DNA of 64,000 nt from Ostrinia nubilalis. Taxonomy: Eukaryota; Arthropoda; Insecta; Lepidoptera; Crambidae. Made by a program: the position numbers and the translations under genes. The stretch covers positions 15,830,501 to 15,894,500 of the forward strand of contig NC_087098.1 in the NCBI RefSeq assembly GCF_963855985.1, in the 5' to 3' direction. The notes below the pieces were generated by a model. The model was not told the origin of the DNA, did no database searches, and worked only from the letters and a program-made list of their open reading frames with translations. This document shows, piece after piece, positions 23,501-35,500 of this stretch (position 1 is the stretch's first letter; every line of letters starts with the position of its first letter).

Positions 23501-26500
23501 TAAAGTACGAGTACAACATCATTTGAGAATCGCCTATCTGGCCTTGTAATAGACTGGATTTATTTATTTATTTATTTAAGGACAGCTAACAAGACATACA
23601 CAATGAACAGGAAAAAAAACATAGAAAACAATATACGTGTTTATAGTGTAGCCTTAATTAAAAGCTGCCACGACATGTGCATAGATTGCGTGGAAGAGTA
23701 GTATCGACTAAAATCTAAAAAAAAAAAAAAAAAAAATTGAATGTGGATAGAATTTAATTCAAGCCAGGAATCCAGCATATCAACTGCATGTCTTAGATAA
23801 TAGTGACTGTAGGTAGAATACAATATTTAGTGACTGTAGGTAGAATACAATATTTGATTGATGATTGTTGACTGGGATAGAAAATCCTCACGAATATTTG
23901 CTACTTCGTCTATTTTAGTTCCAATAATGAGAAGATTCCCTGACATTATCAGATGTTATTTCCAAGACCGTCTATCAAAGCTTAGAGTTTATAAGCGAAG
24001 TTCCCGAAATGTTTGTTGTTGGGCCTAGTTATTAAAGGCAGTTTGTGATTAAGGTCTTGTCTAGGGAGAGCACGTTATTTGCTGTTTTGATTTTGTATGG
24101 GCTTAGTCTACAAAATAATTAAACTTGTTGAGAGTTATAAGCCTATAGATGTTTCCTAGTATAATTAAGTTGTGCAACCTGATTGACAGATTTAAATGTA
24201 TTGTGATGTCTAGCATGAACAACTTTCGTCTTCGAATCGTTTGCGATAAAATTCGATACTCAATTTTTGAATTAAACGATAACGTGACAATTTTGATTCT
24301 CAAAATAAGTTTCGTGCAACCACATCTCATACTAAGTTTACTTTACGCACGTTCACAAGGGCGCTGTTGTAGTTTTCTTACTAAATCTTTTGATGGCGAT
24401 TCGAGTACGCAAACGATTTGAACTCGAAAGTTTTTCGTACTAGCCGTACTGTTCCGTAGCTAAACTGTGGTTGATTATAGCGACAAGTAAAATCTAAAAT
24501 GCAATCATGAAAATGGAGCTCTCCTGAAACGTAACCCGCGAACAATTTGCCTAATGCTACATTAACATGTCAGATTCCCATCCAAACTGCGCCGCAAATC
24601 CTAATAACCCGCACAAATAATTTGTAACCTGACGATCGCACACGTAATTATTACAGTGGATCTGATCCGCAGATCCGCTGCGGCCAGATCAGCAAATGTG
24701 ACTGCGGAAAGCGAACCTCGTTATGTAAACATTACAGTCTGATTTATAATTCACTATGCTTATGGTCGGAAAAAATCCAATTGCGCTTATTGAATTATGA
24801 AAGGATTATTGAAACAAGACTTATAAACTAATTAAAACAGAAATGGTATAATGTGCGCAATATAGATGTAGGTAGTTATACGTCATATCCATTGATACTC
24901 CTAATAATCTCTAATCGTTCATTTTCAGAAAATCTTAAAGCACGAATTCCTCACCTAAAAATACAACTGGCTATTTTCATTTATTAAGATACTCCCCAAA
25001 CAATTGTATTGTAAAAATAGTCTAAAAAAGTAATTTTCAAAGTCTATGCTGGTATTTGAAATTTCGTCCGTCTTATCATTGTGATTGCGACCGTCTCCGA
25101 ATTTGTCCAACATTTATCGTTGTTACTTTAACTAAATCTGACCTACTTCTTCGATAAAGTCTGGTTCTATTAAGGGTTTACTTTGTCCCTTCGCTCGTTT
25201 TAAAATACAGGATTGTGATTTCTTTCACCTTTCTTTGCGATACGGCGTTCTCTTTGAGATACAGCATTTTTTAAAACGGATTTCTTTCATTATTATACCT
25301 TTTTGGGTCGAGTTTCTCAAACATTTAATTCTGAGACAAGTGAAACTATTATTTTAGCTTGCCAAGCTTGATTTTTTACATAAGTACTGTAGCAATACTC
25401 GTATGTGAGATCCCACTGATCTTTAAAAAATGCTTCATCATCATCATCATCATTTCAGTCATAGGACGCCTCCTTCCTCAAAGCTTTCCATGTTGGTCGA
25501 TTGGTAGCGGCCTGCGTCCAGCGCTTCCCTGCTACCTTGATGAAGTAAAAAATTCTTATTTGTCTTTAATATCCGTAGCAGAAAATTTTACTGTATGAAA
25601 AGGTCAACAAAACACAATTACGAAGATAATAAATCATATCTGAAAATAGTTCTGGTCTTACCTATTGTTAGAGACACTTATCGGCCCAAATAATTCCTGA
25701 ATAGCAAACCTATCCTATCTAGTTTAATTACGCAAACTAAATAGCGATCCTATCGCCCAAGGCAGTGAACAAATCACTTAATTACCATCAGCGATATGGA
25801 CTAAGAGCTAGTGAACGGTGTGAACGCCAGACCTACGTTGTTTTATAAAAGCTGAAAGTATTTCAGCGCATGTTCCCAACGTAAATAAAAACGTTGGTGC
25901 ATCATGAAGTTTAGGTCATCGTGGCTTTTATCCTAAAATAATTGTCTGACAAGAAGTCGAAACTGTCAAAACTATCTGGCTGATGAGGAAACAACTTCTG
26001 GTTATTTCCCAAATCCACTTTTATGGTTTATCGTAAGTCTAACTTTTACGGTATATTCATTAGAATGTAATTCTACTTACATTACTCAGCTTTTATAATA
26101 CCGTAGGTCTGGCGTTCACTAGCTCTTAGTCTAATACTCGTACAACCGAGTGCTGGAGGTAATCAACCGAATATTAATTAGAGTATTCAGGCCCGGCCAG
26201 GACTGTAATCTGTGGCTTCAACGTATTGGAATTTCGAAAATTTCCCAATTTATAGGGTTCAATTGGTTCTCCCTTTTGGGAATAGGCAAATTCTACCGGC
26301 CAAATTCATCGATAGTCCTGATTGACTGGCCTATTTCTTAGCTTAACTCGTAACTTTAGAATTAGCATAAAGTTTAATATTATGAATGATAAAAATCAAA
26401 ATAATGATACGCTTGTTAAGTTTTATTCACTCCTTGAATGTGAGCTATCATTTTTATTAATTTGCAGACTTGTGCCACCAAGTATCTACGAGTATAATGG

Positions 26501-29500
26501 CCTAGTCAAACTTTCAAACTTTTAACAATTACATGTTTTCGAGCCTGCACACCTATAGTTTTCATACTAAGAACAAAATCCTCATCATTACACATAATTC
26601 ATTCGGATGAAGATGGAAAATTCAAATATCAGGAACTGAAACTCTAACCGGGATTCAAGTATCCACTAGATCACTGTTATCTCTCATTGTTGTTTCAGTG
26701 AGAACCGTAAAATGCCCGCTGGTTAGGTCGTCGGAAATCAAAGCAATTAAACTCCAACAGCAATACAGTGACGTCACGAATGCAATCAGCGCAGTATTAA
26801 TTAGGTAGAATATTCAGTATTCTGCGCTTTGTTTCGGTTTGTAATGAAGAGAGCGAATAATTGTATAAAATTATTCGTGTCATGTTTGGTCTACTGGATG
26901 TAAGCGATTAGCTGAAAATAAGTGACATAATAATATATCTAATGGTTTATCAAAATAATTTCATAGAGACAATATTGAAAGCATATTATTTCGAATAGAT
27001 TCCGGAAAACAAAATAATGTAATCTAGGTCCTTGAGGTGAATGAAAAAGATGACTGAAAAATGTTAAAGGGATTTCCTTATTTAAACCCCACCTGTTTTC
27101 TGTTTTACAATTAAAACAAAATTACTTCAGCACATACTCGTATGCTACGTTTTGGCCACTACTTATAAGTAAATAATTTTCATTTTATCATGTCAATAAC
27201 TTTATCTATGTGTGATCAAATGTTGTATTTGATGTGGCATAAGGTAATGTGACACATAATCGTTAAAATGTTCGAGAAACTGTGACATATCATTCCATAT
27301 TTTGACTTCCAATTTGTGTAATGGATCCGCAAGTTCCGCAACGCACTTCAAATGTTCCCTACCTACTTGAATTGCTTTACAATCGTAACAATTTGTTCTA
27401 AGTTGAAATTTCCATTGTGTTGGTACCGCAAACAAAGGTAAGATTCAGTTATAGTGAAATGAAAATAACAGCATTTGTAGCATTCAAGAAATATTTACTT
27501 ATGCTGCGTCGAGCCAGGGCTGTCATGTGGGGCAATGTGGTAAACATAATTGAGATCATCTTTCGACGTGTCATATGTTTGGCATTGAGTGAAGAAAATT
27601 TCTCGGAAATTTCACGCAGTCTATAAATATTTCAGGATTGCTGGTAAAAATACTCGTACATTAACAGGTTTGAACGAGAGCCAATTTTAAGAAATTACAC
27701 ATAACTACAGGTGACATTTTCACCCTTGAGTTTTGAGTGGAGGTCGAACCGACCGCCACACAGGTTGTGACACAGACGTGAGCTACGAACGCATAATCGC
27801 GGGCAGTGCGTAGGCATTATGTCCCAAATTTAGCGTCCCACACAATTCCATGGCATAATCACGGCGAGTGTTTTGTTCCGAGACATAATACCCACACCGA
27901 GACCCTCACAACTTCCTATCTCACTCAGTCCACCCTTTTGTTAGTGTCCCCGTTCTGAACAAATTCACTGTTTGCTATAATAATATGATGGTAATTTTAT
28001 CACGGCCTGTTAAAAATATTTTATGTCCATATTTTCATTATTCATTTACTTCTTTGAATTGTCATTCATTACGAAATATATTTTAAACGAACAAAATGAG
28101 CGTGGAAGTACAAAAGACGCAGCTTTGTAGTTCTCATCGCATTGTGATAATAATATCTGCGTTTTACTGTTACTTGTTAAATAAAAACAAAATTATATTT
28201 TTAATAGAATTTTCATTTTATTTCCATCGAAGCAATTCAAACACTAGCCAGCGATTTACGAACAGAAAATAGCTCTATTTTCTTAGCCTCGGTCAGCTCG
28301 GTTCTGTGTGCTTACCATGAGTTTACGTTAGGTGTGCTCGCTAGCGAGTACGCCAAAAAAATCTATGAAGATTTTACTTCTTGAAAGTAGCTGCTAGGGG
28401 CGCTGCACAATATGTCATACATTTAATGTCATTTTTTACGCAGTCGCTAGCGAGCACACCGTAAACTCATAGTAAGCACACTGTTTAAAGCTTCGGCCAA
28501 ACCAACGCGTGCAATCTACATAATATGCGCGATAGCGATGGCGATCAGATGTCGTGTATGAATTTGTAGCGATGAGTTTAACATCCATTGCCTACGTGAG
28601 CTGCACGCGTTAAGCTTCTACCACACCAACGCGTGCAGATCGCCATCGCTGTCGCGATCAAAGGCCAATGATAGGTCGTGTCCTGCCATTCGCCTATGAT
28701 CGCGTGAAGCTTTAGATGTTATGGCGGCCCAGTCGTCAGCGGAACAAAAACTACTTCTATCTAATAAAACGTAGCGATGTACCAACAACTAAAGTCAGAT
28801 TATGTAGGCCTGAAAGGACATGTGAGCGAAGCTCTGTGAGGTAAAACCTTATTGAACGATTGACCTACTTTTCTACTAGGTACTTATATGTTTGCTTCAA
28901 GAATATTAACAACTTTTATTATTGGCTTCTTGTGGCTTTTTTTTTCTTTTCCTAATGGCCAGCTGTTGCATGTTGGTGTGGAAATATTTGTCCAGCAGTG
29001 GTCTTTCGGCTGAAGGCATTTAGAACGAATTCTGCAGTAACTTTTTCAATCTTAAGATCTTAAAATAATCTAGTTACATCCCTGAACACAACAACATAAA
29101 AATTATATTACTTTAGCAAAGAAAACAAAAATAATTGTTTGTGGTATTACAAACATTTGTTTTACGAAATTGAATTAGCAGTGTTACCTCAACTTTCGGC
29201 TGCGTTTGAAAGCGCCCAAATTGTATTAGCTTTAGTGGTTCCGATCAATCACTCAATATTGAATATTAGGTGGGTACATAATACATCGAATTGTTGACAA
29301 TTCACTGTAGCAGCTGTATCTGAATAGAATATCTGTAATGAAATATCGTGCTAAGATATCCCTTCAACCCTACAACCAAGCTACTGTAAAATTCGTCAGA
29401 TTTATTGATCAGATCAATAATGGTACCTTTATTTTATTAAGGACAACAAACAGTACTTTACTTAAGCTCTTGTCACGACTCACGCGTGAAAAGTAAGATT

Positions 29501-32500
29501 TGTCGATAATAAAACTTGACAACCCTAGGCAGTCCTACAGATTATAAGATTAGTGTCGATTTTGTTCGCGAACGCATTCGGTTTCAGCTCCTAACGCGTT
29601 GTGTGTTTTAGGTTTATTTTGTAAAAGCTCATGTGAAATTCAAAAGAGATTTATTGTTATATAAGAGTGCTTGAACGAACTTAAGTGAAAGCCAGCATTT
29701 TAAATGGCTAAGCTAAGTGTGTTACTTTCGTGAACAACTCGTTACTCTACCATGTAAAAATAATGGAAAAAAATATTCTGTATGAATCATCTTGAAACTT
29801 ACCCATTATTAGCATTATCACAGGCAACGTTGAAAGGCAGGCCAGGAACACGGTCATCACGACTGCAACAAAAAGAAGAATGTACTTGACAACTTATTTC
29901 TTTAGGACTTACCACTCCCCATTATCAAGAGCTGGTTCTAATTCGTAGTAAACTTAATTATTTATTTTCCTTGTACAAAATAATCTTCAAACAAAAACGT
30001 GGAAGTGTTGGTCATAACAGTAATTTATTTCGCACATTTACGTTGCCAACTGGATAACAAATCATCAACATCATCATCATTTCAGCCATAGGACGTCCAC
30101 TGCTAGACATAGGCCTCCCCCAATGATTTCCACAATGGCCGGTTGGTGGGGGCCTGCATCCAGCGCCTTCCCGCTACCTTTATGAGGTCGTCGGTCCCCC
30201 TTGTATAACAAATATTTATGTGCAATGAAAAGGAAATGAGAAGGGACTGTTCTATAAAAGTTCTGAAGCAGTACCTATCACTGATGCTACACTACGTTAA
30301 CACTCGTACTCTATGATAACGAGATGAGACTTAATCACGGCAAAAAACACAAATATTTTCATGTTCATCTTGGATTATTTCATAAACTTTACACAGCCTT
30401 TTTGACGTAACCCATTCGATGTGATCGAATACTTGTTCTTGAACTTACTTGTTCTATTCATGATCTTGGCGGCCCGGCAGACGAAGTCCACGGTGCCCGA
30501 GGCCTCCATGTTGGCGTCCTTGAGCTGGTAGGCCACGGAGCCGTAGGTGGTGAGCCCCACGCCCAGGCCCAGGCCTCCGCGCTCGCTGTACTTCTCTTGT
30601 TCCCCGCATAGTCGGCGCTGCTCGTCGCCTGACACCTACATTGAGGATACAAGTTTCATTTTTACATTAATATTTTAAAGACTAGCTGTGTCCGCGACTT
30701 CGTACGCGTGAAAACTTACCGTTTTCGCAACATTTTTCATTTTTTTCTCTGCACCTAATATAGCGTATAGCCTTCCTTGATAAATAGGCTTTCTAACACT
30801 GAAAGAATTTTTCAAATCGGACCAGTAGTTTCTGAGATTAGCGCGTTCAAGTAAACAAACAAACTCTTAAGCTTTATAATATTGGTATAGATTGAAAGAT
30901 TGATATGAAAAGATTCGATTATATTATTATGTTTGTATTGAATATGCTCCGAAACTACTGGACCTATTTGAAACACTCTTTCATCATTAGTCAACTAGTT
31001 TCGTTTTAGCCAAATGCCGTCCACTGCTGGACAAAGGCCTCCCCCAAGGTTTTACACAATGAGCGGTCCTGCGCTGCCCTTAGTCAACTAGTATTAAAAT
31101 GTAATAATCGTTTTTATGAAGAGTCTTACCTAAGTATAGGTAATCCTAGCCTTAATGTTTATTTAGTAACTTGAGACTCTTCTGATTTCGAGGTGAATAA
31201 AAGGGAAAAATGACTTTGTATTCCGTAATCCCATTGCTTATTTTATTACAGACCTACTTCAACTAATTCTCCGAAAAACGGGAAGAGGGTTTTTATTTAT
31301 TTACTCTGAGTGATGGGTATCGCTCAGAGGAAATAAATAAATATTGAATCATATCATAAGTCTTTTCCGCCATAATAAGTATGATCAAGAAACTGTGTTG
31401 TTGGGTCTTCATCCAAGTAATTCAGTCCGGGCTCTGAATTACTAAGATTTCTTGGATTCCGTCGTACCTTTCTATTCCCCGAATATGGAACACGAGACCT
31501 CAAATAAACCTTTGGAAACTGTTACTGCCAAAACATTTTATTTATGATCCGTATAACGGAATTTATCGTTGCTCCCATCGGAGATGTAACGTGACCTCCT
31601 GACGTTGACGCGGGTCGATAGTTCAGCTCCACGGACTCACATGTCATGCCTGCGTGTCAGGTGAACCAAATTCGCATCTTCACATTCACTGTATCTTCCG
31701 TACCGTATGGTGAACATAAAATATGCAGCTAGCAGAACAGAGCAAAACGTCAAGAAGCATGAAGGAAATACGGTCCAAATTCAGTTAGTAAATCCAAAGT
31801 TAATCAACTCGGATCAGTGGTTAGAATTGGCTTAGAAATTAGTGTGTTATCTCAGTCCAATGAAATACAGACCATATGTCAACGACATTTGGACAGTTTT
31901 TGCTTAGCTCCTTAGGTAGTGCATAGTAGAATTTATTCTACACACTGTGCACAGTTTAGGCGCACCTTAAAGTCTGTCTCACTCCACAGTTTAGCCTAAA
32001 CGCTGGACTAATAGCAGACATTCAATTCAATCAATTGAAAAGCTAGGTTTTAGCTATGGGGGGATGGAAAGGGGGGAAGAGGGAGTGGAGTTTTGTGGAA
32101 ACTAGTAATGGGAACCTTTTGCTGAGCCAAAATATAGTTTTTCTCTGACCCTGAGAGTTTTTCGTTCAATTCTCGTACTTATCAGTGTAGAATCTTTCTA
32201 TAGACTCGTGTATTTAAATTATTAATAACCGCAATTAACGTTCCGACACTCCATCTAAGTAATTGTTGTTCCAACGTCCTACGACAGGACAAATTAAGCC
32301 GCGTACAACCTGAATCAATATTGATATCCTAAAACAATAGCGGCTTTATTGTTATACACCCCATTATTGATTACTGGGCCCACAACACCGTAAAATTCAG
32401 TAGGTACAAATGAAATGAGTACAATGTTCGTCTTTATTACGACACGGTGTCGACTAGCATTACTAGAAGTTACTTCTGCACTTACAGGAATTACAGTGGA

Positions 32501-35500
32501 GGAAATCGTTCCATTTTAAGACGTGTGGAAGAATAAAATCTGATATATTTGCAATTGCGTTAAATGTCAACTCCTTGTTTTAACAATAGAAAGAGAGTGC
32601 CAAGTCACATCGCAATTTCACGCTATACTTAGACTGGGGTGCACTATCTTACTTTGACTTTAACTAAAGTAAAAAATCTGCCAAACTCCATACAAAATAC
32701 ACCGGTTATCGTTCTATTCACGGTTAAAGTTAGGTGGTGCTAAATAGTGACCCTTCAGTTGAAAGTGAAGAGCAGGATAATAAACCTACTGTATTTATGT
32801 TATCTGTGGTAAGCATTGCCCTGTCATAAATTATTCTTGACTGATGAGCGCCCGAGGATAGCAACAGTTCTCTATCAATCAGGGGGTCAATTTGGGTTCA
32901 AACAAAACAAGTGTCGAATTTAGGGGGTTAGGGGGATTTGATATCTATTTTCAGGGCCATTGTTGTTAAGATTAGCTAAATCCTGTCACATGAACCTAAC
33001 GATGAGAATGCTAATTCAAAATTGAAATTAAATCCATGATTTTTTTCCTAGCTCATTCAGATTTAATACCAGTCGATCATTAGTAAAAGCTTCCAATGTA
33101 GACATCTAAAGAAAATGTTGAGAGCTACGTAAACTTTACACCTACTTGAAATACTGGTTGGTAGTGTTAGTCAACTCGATACTGGAGTAATTTTTCTGTT
33201 TTACCTTATGGGGTAAAAATGACACTGGTTTTCTACTCGAAAACATGGATTCACCTTTTACACCTTTATCAACCGATCCCTTCTTACCCTATATGAATTC
33301 CTTTTTAATCATGCTTCTTGTTAAATAATTGACTTTCTTTGACGAAAGTATTCAGCTCAAACATATTATTTTTCCCTAAAGAATCACATCAAAATCGAAG
33401 AAAAATAAATTACTTCGCCTTTTGTACGATAACCTATAATGCTGACAAGATGTGTTATCACTTTTTGTATACAACTAATATTCGATAGCTTTTCAGATTT
33501 ATCAGTAGGTATACTTAACTTAATAAGGAATACGCAAAAGAATCCCCTTGTAGCAAAACCTTGTATGAAGAATAAAGTAATATTATTATTAAGACCCATT
33601 ATAACTATATTATGTCTATAATAACACTTGGGTAAAGACATAAGCCGATCGATCTGGAATCGAGGAAATTATGTATGTCGGCCCTTTGCTACTTACTTTG
33701 TTTACGTAATTACAGTCTTTGTTTATTTTCTTGTGTTCAAGAAAAAGAAAATAATAAACAATAACTAACTTATCAAGGCTACATAGTAGTTACTCGTAGT
33801 TATTATTCTCTTTGTACGTAATATTGAGTACTTACTTGACACCACCAATCAATGGATATAATTTTTATGAGATAATTAAAGACGATGATAACAAATTTGT
33901 GAATGGCAATAGAAACTTGTGACGTTAGTTATTCATTGACCCAATTAACTTTCAAAGAAACTTTCAAAATATTAATTGACTGTCAAAACAAAAATTGAAT
34001 ACAAACAGCATTTGTGATTGGATTTTAAGGGCTGTTTCACCACGGGATTTAGGCATTGGAATCACGGCCTGATATGGTCGGCAGACATACTCATGAGTTT
34101 TTACTAATTTTATACGTACCTGGCTCACAGAACTAGAGGCTCTCCTAGATCCAGTGTCTGATAAGGCTCCAGTAGTCCCCTGGCGGCCTGCGAGAGACGC
34201 TCGGTACGGTGACACGCTCCTGCCCCTAGTTCCTAATAAAAAAAGGATAAGTACTTAAGTTTAAATAGATCACTTTTAAAATCAATTTTGTACGGAAGGT
34301 TTCTCGGTGCGCGAGTCTTGACTTTACTAAACCGGTATTTGATTTTCAATCTTTTGTATTGCATTAATACGCAATGCTGATGCTCTATAATTTACGCCAA
34401 TTTTAAGATACCGTAATATTTTATTTTGATTCAGACACGTTGGCATGTTTTCTTGGAATGGAATTGCACAACGCAATGTTATCAGAGTCTAGTTCTAAAT
34501 AGGTTACAATACAGAACCAATCTCAACGGAACAAAATTCATAGCAAAAGTTACTAGTCGTTAAATAATTTCCTTGGTTTTTATCAACTGTACTTCAACAT
34601 GAACAGGAGAAGTTGAAATAACCTTCCGATAACTTTTGTAACGGAGGAAAGTTATTTTACTGAACTTTAGAAGGAAACAAAATTGTAGCACCAGTGTTTG
34701 TAGTGAAAGTAAATAAACTACTATTTCTTTGAAATTATGGTAAAGTATTGCTGGTAGAATTGAAACATTCAAAACTAGTTCTTGAAATTATGATTGATGC
34801 CTAGTTACTAAGAAATGTATTAAGTTTGAACTTTTCTGAAAATTGTATAGTGAAACAATAGCAAAATATGATTATGAGATTCCGAATTAATGTCAATCAT
34901 AATTATTTTACCTGCAGCTTGACTGTCTTCACTAGCCCGCCTCTCCCTTGATACCAACGGTTCTTGAAAAGTTAACGTCAAACTCCCTCTCGGACTAATT
35001 TTAGATGCATCTACCTCACCCGTCACTAAACTGCCTCGGGCACTCCTTTCCGACGGAGCGATACTTCCCCTGGGACTTCTCTGACAATCAGGAATCAAAG
35101 ATCCTCGTGGGCTCCTATTAATTTCTGGCAAGTCTTTTTTCATTGAAGTCTCTGGACCCCCACATCCTCTAGGGCTCGTTCTTGTAGAAGGCCCCAGGTC
35201 TTTTTGACTCCTAGCAGGATCTATCTGTATACTCGCCACAGAATGCCTTGGACTTCTCCCTACATCTGGCACTAAGGAATTTCTAGGTAGATTCCAAGAT
35301 GTCCCTTCTGGGACCAAACTTCTCCTTGGACTCCTTGCTGTTACGTCAGGCGTAATACTGTTCCGTGGACTCCTGTTGAAGTCCTGCGGGTTCAGACTTA
35401 ACCTGGACCCGTATGATAATTCTACTCCTAAATTGTTTCTATTTGGCGTTAATGTGTTCCTAGGGTTCATCGCAGTGTCAGGAGTGACCGAATTTCTAGC

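Larger units (their letters stand above)
22563..29802. other. Large intron between exons 4 and 5
   Basis: Holds only the repeats listed separately. Minus frame 27435-27202 (77 codons) was examined and shows no recognisable domain or splice support. Confidence 0.6.
30896..34119. other. Intron between exons 2 and 3
   Basis: Contains retroposon pieces, a hairpin and MITE family A copy 2. No further exon is recognised. Confidence 0.55.

Noticed and set aside
27202..27435. 77-codon minus frame (HLKCVAELADPLHKLEVKI)
   Set aside because: No known domain, no splice-site support, and AT-rich chance frames of this size are expected here.
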